Source: Flavobacterium sp. YO12
Lineage (GTDB): Bacteria; Bacteroidota; Bacteroidia; Flavobacteriales; Flavobacteriaceae
Length of the DNA: 36,773 nt
Direction of reading: 5' to 3'
Assembly: GCF_004119495.1 (NCBI RefSeq)
Contig: NZ_NRQU01000047.1
Span: forward strand, 1 to 36,773
Positions 1-9,588 of this stretch are shown here, in pieces (position 1 is the first letter of the stretch; each line of letters starts with the position of its first letter). The translations under genes were made by a program, and so were the position numbers. A model generated the notes under the pieces. It was not told the origin of the DNA, made no database searches, and worked only from the letters and a program-made list of their open reading frames with translations.

Positions 1-90
1 TTATTTCTAGTATTATTAATTAGAGAATCATTTTGTTTATTATTACATGAAAACATGCAAAACATTAGAGTTAATTAAAATTATTTTCAT
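1..90 (-). pseudogene. Probable lipoprotein gene, 5' part only, frame broken in signal peptide
   Basis: An ATG at 90-88 lies 3 nt after the stop of the CHAP gene. It reads MKIILI and then hits a stop. If one base near position 75 is skipped, the reading becomes MKIILLTLMFCMFSCNNKQN, a textbook lipoprotein signal with the lipobox-like FSC. The shifted frame stays open to the window edge. Without a frameshift, a shorter start at 65 or 56 would give MFCMFSC, with a poor signal. The tight spacing implies co-transcription with the peptidoglycan hydrolase. A membrane-anchored immunity or accessory protein is a guess from position only. Only about 28 codons are visible, so the family cannot be named. 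Confidence 0.35.
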
Positions 91-93
91 TTT

Positions 94-2636
94 TTATCTG
101 GTTGATTTACTATTATTTATTGCATCTACATCATAAAGAGGAAGCTTCTTTTCTTCATCTTGCACAGCATATTTTTTTGGTTTCATAATATATAATACAT
201 CACTTTTTGGCATAGATCCCATACAAATTTTTTGACCTCCGGAAATTTTAGAGCCTTGATTTCCTCCTAAATTCACATAATCTCCTTTTGCATTTACACC
301 AATAATAAATACAACATGTGAATGACTTTTTATTACAGCGACTGCACCAACAAACGCATCTGTTATTTCTCCATTTGGCCATCCATCTTTACCTGAGCCA
401 GCAATATAGGAATTACCTTCTGGCCCCCAATCTCTAGCTCCCATCGCTCCTTTAGAATTTGTGTCTTTATAGTTCTCCGTATAATTAAAACACCAATTTA
501 CAAAAGAAGCACACCACGCATCCTTATAATCGCTATTATACCCTGTTTCTTTAAAGTATTCTTTTATTTTTTCTTTTAAGGGGCTATCTTCTTCTTTTAT
601 TCCTTTGTATTTTTCATATTCCTCCCAAGCTACTTTCATCCACGGGGCTAATTCTCCTTTTGTTTCTATTTTTTCATCTATAGTGTCGTCGCAATTACCA
701 GTGAATAGTTGTTTTGCTCCAGGTATATAATGTTTATTCCGCAAGACATAATCTATCTCTTTGATTGTAGTTTTTCCTCCTATAGTACCATATCGTTCTT
801 CAAACACTTGTCTAGTATAAACCCATCTTTTCCTTTTTACCTTTTCATCTTTTTCTGTCATAAAAGTTGGATTTGAAGCATACCCGTATTTTGTAACCCA
901 TGGTTCTATTGTGATGTTTATATCTCTTTGTTTTTTACTAGTACTACTTCCATCCCCGTCAGGTACACTTATACTTTCATCAAAAACGGCATAATCTGGC
1001 TGATCTCCTTTACCGACATCTGCAGGTTTTATAACCTGAAGATAAAAATCTACAATAGTCTTCATTTTATCTTTGTTTTGCTTAAGGTATTTTTCAACGT
1101 AGTCCATCTGCTTTATGAACGTCATTTTCTCTAATGCTTCATAAGTAGTTCCTATACTTTGAGCTGTTGTAGCACTAAATTGTATTAAACCAACATATTT
1201 AGTACCCTTTGCACTAACTCCTTTTTTTGAAGCAGAAAAAGTATTAATAGTTTCAAGGTGCATGATAGCCATCAATTCACTCGCTTTGTCTTTCTTTTTA
1301 TCTTCTCCCCAAATATTCGCACAAACTTCCAGAACTTTTTTACGTTCGTCACAAGTTAATTTATTGCTCCAGTAAAAATTATTTTCTTTACATGCACAAG
1401 CACCTTTTTCCCCCTTCTTAACATCCTTAGCATCACCAATCTTAAAAACCTTATTTGTTTTTTCCACAGGATCTGGTTTAAAAACTTTGGTATCAACATT
1501 AACAACTGCGCTTTTACTAAAGTCATGTGTCTGCAGAACTTCGATTTCAGCAAATAGTTCCTGCTCGTTTCCTTCTGCCCAATTATCTCCGCCTAGACTT
1601 CTAGGTATTGAGTCTAATGATACAACTATTGCATGAAGATCTGACTGTATAGTGAAGTTATGAGTAAAAAGAAGATCATTGCTAACCAAATCTTCATCGT
1701 ACAATTTAAGACGAACTTCTTTTCCAACTAACCCCGTTGAATTTATCCAAACTTTAATTTGTTTTTCTTTAAACTTACCTTTTATTTTATGCCCAGCGGT
1801 GTCAGTAAGATTCACTGAATTGATTTTGCTTTTTACAGCTTTAGGAGTTTCAGATGTTTTTGTTTTGGGCTGCTGTACAGGCACATTACTTTTAACAGGC
1901 TCTTTTTTAGGAGTTGTCTTAGCTTTGTAAGGTGCTGTTGGCGCTTCGGGTGCATTGACATTTACGTTATTACTTGGCACTTTTTCCTGATCTAACTGCG
2001 CAGTGACATAATATTCGTGAACGTTGTCATTTTCTGGACCATTTTTCGTTGCAATTTTTGCAAAGCTCGGCTTTAATAAAAAATCAATATCTGCAATCCC
2101 ATCTCTTACAATTCCAGATTTTGTTTCAATAAAGTTTGTTTCATTAGCCTTATTATGACCCGCACCCTTTACATCATCTTCCCAAAGCGTAACATATATT
2201 CTGCGTTTCTCCATATGCAGACAGTGCACACGTGCTTTAACCGTTTGTCCGTAAGATAAACGTCCTTCTATTTTTTTTCCGCTTTTATCTAATAATCTTA
2301 CATCATCAATTTTTGGTTTAGATGGAATAGGTTTTATATCGAGCCAGGCTGTTTCATCTCCTTTTATTGCTGCAATCCGAATTCCTGCTCTGGTTAAGCT
2401 TCCGTGACGAAACTTATAAGTTACTAGATTTCCCGTTTTATCATTTTCTTTGTTTTACGCCATCTTCTGTTTTCCAGCACATACACTTCCCATTTTACAG
2501 GAAGTTCAAAATTAGCAGTGCCTGCAGATGCAGTATTTTGATAAGGCAGCACCGAAGGAATAGCATCACCTACTCTGTAAAACTCTTCAACTCCTACAAC
2601 GGGATTAGGATTTCCAATTATTTTAAAATCTGACAT
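94..2636 (-). pseudogene. Two-domain peptidoglycan hydrolase (lysozyme-like + CHAP/TIGR02594-like), frameshifted
   Basis: The start is at 2636 (MSDFKIIGNPNPVVGVEEFY). This frame runs to about 2424, and the rest is open in another frame from about 2453 down to 94. The join lies in an A-rich run near 2448-2451 (minus strand ACAAAGAAAATG), where one A appears to be missing; restoring it gives RWRKTKENDKTG. The full product would be about 847 residues. The N-terminal third looks like a structural or delivery region, followed by a Pro/Lys-rich linker. A lysozyme-like module follows, with the acidic motif MHLETINTF and YVGLIQFSATTAQS. The C-terminal module has AWCASFVNWCF and a later SHSHVVF, the Cys and His expected of a CHAP/NlpC-type amidase. 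N-termini of this kind occur on Bacteroidota contractile-injection or type VI cargo proteins (family knowledge). No signal peptide is visible. It may still act if translated from an internal start such as GTG 2229. Confidence 0.7.
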
Positions 2637-2862
2637 TTTATATTTTTAAAGTAAGTAAAATCTTGTATTTTGCGAATATAATTATTTTTATTAAAAGATA
2701 TAAAATTCTTACATTTTTTAACTTTAATAAAAAATCTTAATTTAGAAGTGATTTACTAAGTTCTAATGGGAGGGAAAACTTTTTGCCCACCCGTGATAAC
2801 TATTCTGACTGGAGCAAAAGATTTGAAGGACAGGAGGTATCAATATCTGAATAAATAGCAAT

Positions 2863-2894
2863 AAAAAAGCCTCGATTTATAAAATCGAGGCTTT
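2863..2894 (-). terminator. Rho-independent terminator
   Basis: A 13-bp perfect stem (AAAGCCTCGATTT / AAATCGAGGCTTT) has a 3-nt loop. On the minus strand it is followed by a T run, and it lies just downstream of the 77-residue ORF ending at 2918. Confidence 0.85.
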
Positions 2895-2917
2895 CTGTTT
2901 TTAAGTTAATTAAATCT

Positions 2918-3151
2918 CTACCCCAAATCCAAATAAGGATTTAAAGTTTCTGCTAATTCATTGAGCCAGTATAAACCGTCTCTTAATTTGGCTATTTCGT
3001 TTTGAAGTTCTTCGTGTTCGCTCATAACGCCTAATGCAAGTGTAAAATTTACCTGCCTTAGTGTTTTAGCCATTTCTTCAGGTTCAATTCTGTCATTGAA
3101 AAAATTCAAAAGCCTGATTTGGGTTTCTGTGGAAAGATTGTTGTTAAGCAT
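2918..3151 (-). CDS. Small hypothetical protein (77 aa)
   Basis: This is a 77-residue soluble, acidic, probably helical protein with no signal peptide, membrane segment or cysteine. It reads like a small conserved flavobacterial protein (MLNNNLSTETQIRLLNFFND, then RIEPEEMAKTLRQVNFTLAL), but I cannot name a family. Support comes from ordinary codon use, a clean ATG start and a strong terminator right after the stop. It stands alone: the CHAP gene downstream has its own spacer of about 280 nt, and the neighbour upstream is divergent. The heptad-like spacing of Leu near the C-terminus could support a short coiled coil (inference). Confidence 0.6.
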   Translation of the reverse strand: MLNNNLSTETQIRLLNFFNDRIEPEEMAKTLRQVNFTLALGVMSEHEELQNEIAKLRDGLYWLNELAETLNPYLDLG

Positions 3152-3347
3152 AGTCCTAAAATTGAGAATAATACCTTTTAAAGTTTAATGTTCACTTTAT
3201 CTGGGTAAGTTTATATTAGTTTATTCTTTGTGTTTAGGATTGTAAAGATATCAAAAAAACATTTTAAAGTAAGAAAAATATTATATTTTATATTTTAAAA
3301 AACAATATGTTTTGTTGCAGTAAAAATCAATGAGATTTTCAAGAAAT

Positions 3348-3449
3348 TTGTCATTTCGAGGAACGAGAAATCACACTAGAAACTCCACAAAGAAGATCGC
3401 CAATCTTTCTCGATTTACGAGTGTGATTTCTCGTTCCTCGAAATGACAA
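3348..3449. repeat. REP-like inverted repeat, 29-bp perfect arms
   Basis: The left arm 3348-3376 (TTGTCATTTCGAGGAACGAG...) and right arm 3421-3449 are exact reverse complements over 29 bp, separated by 44 bp. A second, diverged copy lies at 33792-33880. It has no coding capacity and sits in the 459-bp gap 3152-3610. This is the kind of REP/MITE-like palindrome scattered through flavobacterial intergenic regions. The nearby 3535-3570 (CAGAACCTTTGTTACTATGC...) also resembles a common short flavobacterial intergenic repeat. Confidence 0.85.
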
Positions 3450-3560
3450 GATTAGAGAATTTTGCACTGTACGCTCAGATCGACAATCGAGTTAAAACCC
3501 CAAATTCCAATTTCAAAAACAATAGCAAAGAAAACCTCAGAACCTTTGTTACTATGCCTC

Positions 3561-3589
3561 TTTGAACCTTAAAAAAATACCTATTTTTG
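3561..3589 (+). promoter_or_regulatory. Bacteroidota sigma-A-type promoter
   Basis: TTTG at 3561-3564 and TATTTTTG at 3582-3589 match the -33/-7 consensus TTTG/TAnnTTTG with 17 nt between them. Transcription would begin about 15 nt before the ATG at 3611. Confidence 0.6.
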
Positions 3590-3610
3590 TAACTCAAAAA
3601 GAAAGCAATA

Positions 3611-6517
3611 ATGTCGATAAATAAAGAGTTACAAGAACTAGCAGCATCATTAGAAGGTACACTTTTATATGATGATCTTTATAAAACACTATATTCTACA
3701 GATGCTTCGGTGTATAGGATTCGTCCAAATGCGGTGGCTTTGCCAAAAACTACGGCAGATATTAGCAAGTTAATTCGCTTTGCAGCTCAGCATAATATTT
3801 CGGTTACACCAAGAACTGCGGGAACTTCTTTGGCAGGGCAGGCAGTAGGAGATGGAATTGTGGTTGATGTATCGAAATATTTCACTAAAATTTTAGGTTA
3901 TGATGCTGATAAAAAAACAGTTACCGTTCAGCCTGGAGTGATTCGTGATGAGTTGAATTTGTATTTGAAACCATACGGTGTTTTCTTTGCGCCAATTACA
4001 TCAACTTCAAATCGAGCGATGATTGGCGGAATGGTTGGAAATAATTCATCAGGAACAACTTCGATTCGTTATGGTGTTACACGTGACAAAATTGCTGCCG
4101 TTAAAACGATTTTAAGCGATGGATCTGAAGTGACTTTTGGCGAATTGACTTCGGCAGAATTTATGGAGAAAACCAAAGGCGATTCTTTAGAAAATAAAAT
4201 TTACAAAAGTGTTTACGACGAACTTTCGGTAAAAGAAAATCAGGAAGAAATTATAAAAGAGTTTCCGAAACCTGAGATTCACAGACGAAATACAGGTTAC
4301 GCCGTTGATATTTTGCTAAAATCAGAAATATTTGGCGGAACTGAGCCTACAATAAACTTAGGAAAACTACTTTGCGGAAGCGAAGGAACACTGGCTTTTA
4401 CAACCGAAATCACTTTAAAAGTGGACGATTTGCCGCCACCTCACAGCATTATGGTTGTGGGGCATTATCATACGATTCAGGAATCGCTGGAATCTGTTGT
4501 GGTGGCAATGAAACATCATTTGTACACTTGCGAAATGATCGACGACACGATTTTAGATTGTACGAAAACGAATCGCGAACATATTAAAAACAGATTCTTT
4601 TTAATTGGTGAACCAAAAGCGATTATGCTTTTTGAAGTGGCATCACACACGCTTGAAGATGCCGAAAATCAAGCAAATGCTTTAATTGCCGATTTAGAAA
4701 AACACAATTTTGGGTACGCACTCGTAAAAATTTATGGTGCCGATATTGATAAAGCCAACGAACTTAGAAAAGCAGGATTAGGATTATTAGGAAGTATTGT
4801 TGGCGACAACAAAGCTGCCGATTCTATAGAAGATACAGCTGTAGAATTAAGCGATTTGCCAGCTTATATTGCGGAGTTTTCGGCAATGATGCTGCGTCAC
4901 GGACAGGAAGCGATTTACTATGCGCATGCTGGTGCGGGAGAATTGCATTTGCGTCCGGTTTTGAATTTAAAGAAAACATCTGACCTAAAATTATTCAGAA
5001 CTATTGCGACCGACGTGGCGCATTTGGTAAAAAAATACAGGGGTTCGCTAAGCGGAGAACACGGTGACGGAATTGTACGTGGAGAGTTTATTCCATTTAT
5101 GATTGGCGATAAAAATTACGAATTGCTGAAAAGAATCAAATTAGCGTTTGACCCGAATTCGGTTTTTAATATCGGAAAGATTGTCAACGCTTTGAAAATG
5201 GATGAAAACCATCGAGTAATTTCGGGCAGAGTAGAACCAGATATTAAAACGTTTCAGGATTTTTCAGACAGTTTAGGGATTTTGCGTGCTGCCGAAAAAT
5301 GCAACGGTTCTGGCGATTGCCGAAAAATGCCGTCGGCAGGAGGAGCAATGTGTCCGAGTTATCGAGCGACTAGAAACGAAAAAGAGACAACTCGTGCAAG
5401 AGCAAATGCTTTACGTGAATATTTGACGTATTCTGAAAAGGAAAATAAATTTGATCAGAAAGAATTATACGAAGTTTTTGAGTTGTGTGTAAGCTGTAAA
5501 GCCTGCGCGAGCGAATGTCCGAGTAATGTTGACGTTGCAACTCTTAAAGCGGAATTTTTATACCAATATCAAAAAGCAAACGGATTTTCAACGAGAAGTA
5601 AGATTTTTGCCAACAATGCAAAACTGAACAAAATGGGAAGTTTGTTTCCGTCGATCACGAATTTTATTTCGAATCAATCATTGGTTAAAAAATCAATGGG
5701 AATTGCGCCAGAAAGACAAGTGCCGCTTTTGGCAAAAAAGACTTTCAGAAAATGGTATGAAAATAGCAAATCGAAAAACACCGATTTTCCAAACGGAAAA
5801 TTGTATTTATTCGTTGATGAATTTACCAATTATTACGACGTAAATATCGGGATTGATGCTTTTGAATTGTTGACAAAATTGGGTTATGAGGTTTTAATTA
5901 CCAATCACGAAGAAAGCGGAAGAACGTATCTTTCGAAAGGATTCTTGGAAGAAGCCAAAAAGATAACCGATATAAATATCAATATTTTCAAGGATTTAAT
6001 TTCGAGCAATACCCCTTTAATAGGAATAGAACCTTCGGCAATTTTAACTTTTAGAGATGAGTATTTGCGATTGGCATCGGATAAAGAAAATGCGGAACGA
6101 ATTTCGCAAAATGCCTTTACAATCGAGGAATTCTTCAAGAAAGAAATAATCGACGGAAAAATAAGACCAGACTCATTTTCTGAAGAAACAAAAGAAATTA
6201 AGATTCACGGACATTGTCATCAAAAGTCTTTAAGTTCTGTTGAAGCCACTTTTGCCATGCTGAATTTACCTAAAAATAATACAGTAACGATTTACAATTC
6301 GGGCTGCTGCGGAATGGCGGGTTCTTTTGGATATGAAAAAGAGCATTATAAAGTGAGTATGCAAATGGGCGAAGATACTTTGTTTCCAAAAGTGCGCAAT
6401 ACTGCCGAAAATGTAAAAATTGCCGCGGCAGGAACAAGCTGTCGTCATCAAATTTATGATGGCACAAAACGCGAAGCACAGCATCCAGTTAGTATATTGA
6501 GAAATTGCTTGAAGTAG
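3611..6517 (+). CDS. FAD-binding and (Fe-S)-binding oxidoreductase, GlcD/GlcF-type fusion
   Basis: This 968-residue protein joins an FAD-linked D-2-hydroxyacid dehydrogenase (GlcD/D-lactate dehydrogenase type) to an Fe-S subunit (GlcF/CCG type). The FAD-binding PCMH domain spans about residues 20-275 (PRTAGTSLAGQAVGDGIVVD near 66) and the FAD-oxidase C-terminal domain about 275-540 (GSLSGEHGDGIVRG). Two 4Fe-4S sites follow: C-x5-C...CP near 563 and CVSCKACASECP near 625. CCG-domain motifs come last: HGHCHQKS near 866 and SGCCGMAGSFG near 900. It probably oxidises a 2-hydroxyacid such as D-lactate or glycolate at the inner membrane face and passes electrons to quinone; the substrate is not decidable from sequence. 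It is monocistronic, with its own promoter. The stop codon abuts a run of eight G. Confidence 0.93.
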   Translation: MSINKELQELAASLEGTLLYDDLYKTLYSTDASVYRIRPNAVALPKTTADISKLIRFAAQHNISVTPRTAGTSLAGQAVGDGIVVDVSKYFTKILGYDADKKTVTVQPGVIRDELNLYLKPYGVFFAPITSTSNRAMIGGMVGNNSSGTTSIRYGVTRDKIAAVKTILSDGSEVTFGELTSAEFMEKTKGDSLENKIYKSVYDELSVKENQEEIIKEFPKPEIHRRNTGYAVDILLKSEIFGGTEPTINLGKLLCGSEGTLAFTTEITLKVDDLPPPHSIMVVGHYHTIQESLESVVVAMKHHLYTCEMIDDTILDCTKTNREHIKNRFFLIGEPKAIMLFEVASHTLEDAENQANALIADLEKHNFGYALVKIYGADIDKANELRKAGLGLLGSIVGDNKAADSIEDTAVELSDLPAYIAEFSAMMLRHGQEAIYYAHAGAGELHLRPVLNLKKTSDLKLFRTIATDVAHLVKKYRGSLSGEHGDGIVRGEFIPFMIGDKNYELLKRIKLAFDPNSVFNIGKIVNALKMDENHRVISGRVEPDIKTFQDFSDSLGILRAAEKCNGSGDCRKMPSAGGAMCPSYRATRNEKETTRARANALREYLTYSEKENKFDQKELYEVFELCVSCKACASECPSNVDVATLKAEFLYQYQKANGFSTRSKIFANNAKLNKMGSLFPSITNFISNQSLVKKSMGIAPERQVPLLAKKTFRKWYENSKSKNTDFPNGKLYLFVDEFTNYYDVNIGIDAFELLTKLGYEVLITNHEESGRTYLSKGFLEEAKKITDININIFKDLISSNTPLIGIEPSAILTFRDEYLRLASDKENAERISQNAFTIEEFFKKEIIDGKIRPDSFSEETKEIKIHGHCHQKSLSSVEATFAMLNLPKNNTVTIYNSGCCGMAGSFGYEKEHYKVSMQMGEDTLFPKVRNTAENVKIAAAGTSCRHQIYDGTKREAQHPVSILRNCLK

Positions 6518-6579
6518 GGGGGGGCGCAATCCCAAGCTATCTGGCGCAAAGAATTACGTGAACGGATAAAAAAAGTTTA

Positions 6580-6757
6580 GCCACAGATTAAGGGATTAAA
6601 AGGATTTTTTTTAATCTGTGTTTAAATAGTTTTCACGCAGATTTAAAAAGATTTAAGCAGATCTATGCAGATTTTACTATTTCTAAAGTTTTAAAAAAAT
6701 CTGCTTAATCTGCCAAATCTGCGTGAAAAAATCCTTTTTAATCCTTTAATCTGTGGC
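6580..6757. repeat. Nested imperfect inverted repeat (CCACAGATTAA family)
   Basis: The outer arms are GCCACAGATTAAGGGATTAA (from 6580) and its near-complement ending TTTAATCTGTGGC at 6757. An inner pair, TTTCACGCAGATTT... / ...AAATCTGCGTGAAAA, lies inside, so most of the 178 bp can fold as one long hairpin. A partial copy (GCCACAGATTAAAATGATTA) sits near 22288. There is no ORF. It fills most of the gap 6518-6844. Confidence 0.8.
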
Positions 6758-6783
6758 AAAAAAGTGTAATCTATTAAAACGAC

Positions 6784-6817
6784 TAAGCCCCATTATTCCG
6801 AAAAATAACAGGGCTTA
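6784..6817 (-). terminator. Hairpin terminator of the dipeptidyl peptidase gene
   Basis: The stem TAAGCCC.../...GGGCTTA extends to about 14 bp with one mismatch and lies 28 nt past the stop codon on the minus strand. The U tract is weak. Confidence 0.6.
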
Positions 6818-6844
6818 AAAATGACAAGTTTAAATTCTTGTAAA

Positions 6845-9004
6845 TTATTTAGCACCAGGAGGGCAATGCTCTTTGATGTATTTTGTAAATGTATCGGCAA
6901 GATGTTTTGTAGTTCCTTCTCCCTCGTATATGCTGTGTGAACGATTTGGATAAATCATCAAATCGAACATTTTATCATATTTTACCAATTCATTAATCAG
7001 AACCTCGGCATTTTTATAATGTACATTATCGTCGCCCGTTCCATGAATGTATAATAAATTCCCTTTCAGATTTTTAGCATGAGTTACAGGCGAAGCTTTT
7101 ATGTAAGTTGCTTCGTTTTCACTTGGCAAGCCCATATACCTTTCCGTATAAATATTGTCGTAAAAATGCTGATCTGTAACCGCTGCGATCGCAATTCCTG
7201 TTTTGTAAATTTCAGGAAACTGAAACATCAAATTCAAAGTTACAGCGCCGCCGCCGCTCCATCCATGAATAGCAACTCTGTCAGAATCAATAAAGTTCCA
7301 TTTCAAAACTTCTTTAGCAGCCATAGCTTGATCGTGCGTATTGATAATTCCAATGTTTTTGTAAATTGATTTTCTCCATTTTGTACCTTTCAATACAGGA
7401 GTTCCGCGGTTATCCATTGCAATTCCAATATATCCTTCAGGAATTAAAGAAGCAATAAAGGGATAAAAATACGGCTCATCGTTTGCAACAGACGCCATTG
7501 GTTCGCCATAGACATAAAAAAATACAGGATATTTTTTAGAAGCATCAAAATTCAAAGGTTTTGCCATAACGCCATCTATTTCGATTCCGTCAACAGTTGT
7601 AACTTTAAATTTCTCTAATGAATAATTACGTCTTGGTGCCGAGAATGAATCTGCAGCAGTCGGAAGTATTTTTTTGTGACCAGATAAAGCAACCAAACGC
7701 TTGTTGTAATCGCGATTGATATTCGAATTTACGTGTTTAGCATATTTAGCATCAGTCGAAAAACTGTACTCATTTGTTCCCTCAAACTCTTGAGGAGTGA
7801 CGCGTTTTGTTTTCTTTGTGTTTAAATTAGTTTCGTACAAATAACGTTGTGTTGCGTCTTTTGGGCTGGCAATAAAATAAACAGATTTCGTTTCTTGATT
7901 GTAAGCTTTGTAGTAAGCATCAAAATTTTCAGTTGTAACAAGTTCTTTCTTTTTGCCGTCGCTGCTGATTTTGTAAATATGCATCCAGCCGTCAGCATCT
8001 GAACTCCAAAGAAACGATTTTCCATTATCTACAAACTGACACGGAAAAACATCATATTCTCCTGAAGAAATATCAAATACATCAATCCAAGAATCTGATT
8101 TTTCCTGATAGATCAAATTCGCCGTTCCAGATTTAGTATCACATTTATAAATAGAAGCTTGGTTTTGATTTCTATTTAATTGAATAGCCATTACATTTTG
8201 ATTGCTGATCCATTCCATTCGAACTAAATAATTATTATCAGGCTCGCCTGGAATATTAAGCCAGTTTGTTTGTAAAGAAGTAATATCAATTACACCAATT
8301 TTTACAGATGAAGGTTTTTCTCCAGCTTTAGGATATTCTACTGGAATCGTAAACGGATAAAGAGCATCAGTATTATTGATCATTAAATGAAACTTCGTTT
8401 TTGAAGCATCTACACGCCAAAATGAAATGCTTTTTCCATCAGGACTCCATCTAAAACCATCACGAGCAGCAAGTTCTTCCTCATAAACCCAGTCAAAAGT
8501 ACCGTTTATGATTTTATCAGTTCCGTCTGTTGTCAAAGGAGTTATTTTTCCAGAGTTTAAATTTTCCAGATAAATATTATGCTGCGAAACATAGGCTACA
8601 TTTTCGTTATCATTAGAAAACTTAGCAAACATCAATGACGACTTTTCTAAGCTTGTTCCCAGTTGTCTTCCTTTTCCAGTTGTTAAATCAAAATACCAAA
8701 AATCTCCTTTGGTATTGGCTCTCCAGACTTTTTTCGAATTGGTGAAAACTAACACTTTTGTTTTGTTTTCATTCCAAACCAAATCTTCAATTTCTCCTGC
8801 AAAACCAGATTTTTTTAATTGATCATCAGTTAAAATAGTTTTCTTTTGATTTAGTTTATCAACGTCATAAACCTCTATATTATCTTGAGAATTCACCCAA
8901 AAAGAGTGTGAGTTTGGCAGCCAATTGAGTTGATTAATATCAATATCTTCTTGCGCAAAAACGCTGGAGCAGATTAATAGAAAGAGTAACAAATGTTTCT
9001 TCAT
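6845..9004 (-). CDS. Secreted dipeptidyl peptidase IV (peptidase family S9B)
   Basis: This 719-residue serine exopeptidase should remove X-Pro/X-Ala dipeptides from peptide N-termini in the periplasm. The signal peptide is residues 1-17 (MKKHLLLFLLICSSVFA|Q). A DPP-IV N-terminal beta-propeller spans about 40-470 and contains WVYEEEL near 171, the double Glu that binds the substrate amino terminus. The alpha/beta-hydrolase domain follows. The catalytic triad is visible: Ser in GWSGGG (about 583), Asp in GTGDDNVH (about 658) and His in NRSHSIYEG (about 690). Length and motif order match S9B enzymes of asaccharolytic Bacteroidota. It is monocistronic, with a hairpin terminator downstream. The amino acid permease encoded divergently could import products, but it has its own promoter (inference). 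Confidence 0.95.
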   Translation of the reverse strand: MKKHLLLFLLICSSVFAQEDIDINQLNWLPNSHSFWVNSQDNIEVYDVDKLNQKKTILTDDQLKKSGFAGEIEDLVWNENKTKVLVFTNSKKVWRANTKGDFWYFDLTTGKGRQLGTSLEKSSLMFAKFSNDNENVAYVSQHNIYLENLNSGKITPLTTDGTDKIINGTFDWVYEEELAARDGFRWSPDGKSISFWRVDASKTKFHLMINNTDALYPFTIPVEYPKAGEKPSSVKIGVIDITSLQTNWLNIPGEPDNNYLVRMEWISNQNVMAIQLNRNQNQASIYKCDTKSGTANLIYQEKSDSWIDVFDISSGEYDVFPCQFVDNGKSFLWSSDADGWMHIYKISSDGKKKELVTTENFDAYYKAYNQETKSVYFIASPKDATQRYLYETNLNTKKTKRVTPQEFEGTNEYSFSTDAKYAKHVNSNINRDYNKRLVALSGHKKILPTAADSFSAPRRNYSLEKFKVTTVDGIEIDGVMAKPLNFDASKKYPVFFYVYGEPMASVANDEPYFYPFIASLIPEGYIGIAMDNRGTPVLKGTKWRKSIYKNIGIINTHDQAMAAKEVLKWNFIDSDRVAIHGWSGGGAVTLNLMFQFPEIYKTGIAIAAVTDQHFYDNIYTERYMGLPSENEATYIKASPVTHAKNLKGNLLYIHGTGDDNVHYKNAEVLINELVKYDKMFDLMIYPNRSHSIYEGEGTTKHLADTFTKYIKEHCPPGAK

Positions 9005-9588
9005 TATATAGGTGTTTTTAGTTTGTTATAGTATTGCATTTTGAAGGAGTAAATATAATAAGTATTTCGTTTGTTTAGGAATTAACTTATAAATGGTATT
9101 GAAATTTTGATCTCTTTTTAAGACAATTAACGAAAGAAAGGAAAGAATAGAAACGACATTATTTTAAATTTTTAGACTGAAATATATTTGGATAAAAATA
9201 GTGTAGCCTTAATTTACAAATTGGTACTATATTACTATTTAGTAAGCGAATATTATCTTATTTTAGGTTAATATATTATTGTTTTTAACTTGTGACCGTT
9301 TTTAAGATGAAAATAAAATGGAAGCAGTTGAACAAAAGTGTACTAATTTGTAATAGAAACAAGTCATTTTTACAATAACAGCAGTTTTACTTTACTAAGT
9401 AAGTATTTGCTTTTAGGAAAAAACCTAAATGATTATTTTGATTCAGTTTATTCCTGTTTATTTTGTTTGATTATCTGTTGAAGAAAACAAAATCGTTTTA
9501 TATATTTGAAATCACGATAAAAATTGCATTATTTGCAAAATAAAAGCATAAAGACCGCTATAAATTAATTTAAAAAGTAAAACCATAT
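9005..9588. other. 584-bp divergent intergenic region without genes
   Basis: This very AT-rich spacer lies between the divergent dipeptidyl peptidase and permease genes. No ORF with coding character was found; the longest ATG frame, from about 9307, is only 23 codons. It holds the permease promoter near 9478-9508 and a weaker TATATTTA -7-like element for the peptidase near 9050. Confidence 0.6.
9478..9508 (+). promoter_or_regulatory. Bacteroidota sigma-A-type promoter
   Basis: TTG at 9478-9480 and TATATTTG at 9501-9508, 20 nt apart, fit the TTG/TAnnTTTG consensus. The permease ATG is at 9589, giving a leader of about 70 nt. Confidence 0.6.

Noticed and set aside
2765..2855. Plus-strand open stretch reading NFLPTRDNYSDWSKRFEGQE
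   Set aside because: It looks protein-like and may be a gene relic, but there is no start codon, it is only about 30 codons long and no family is recognisable.
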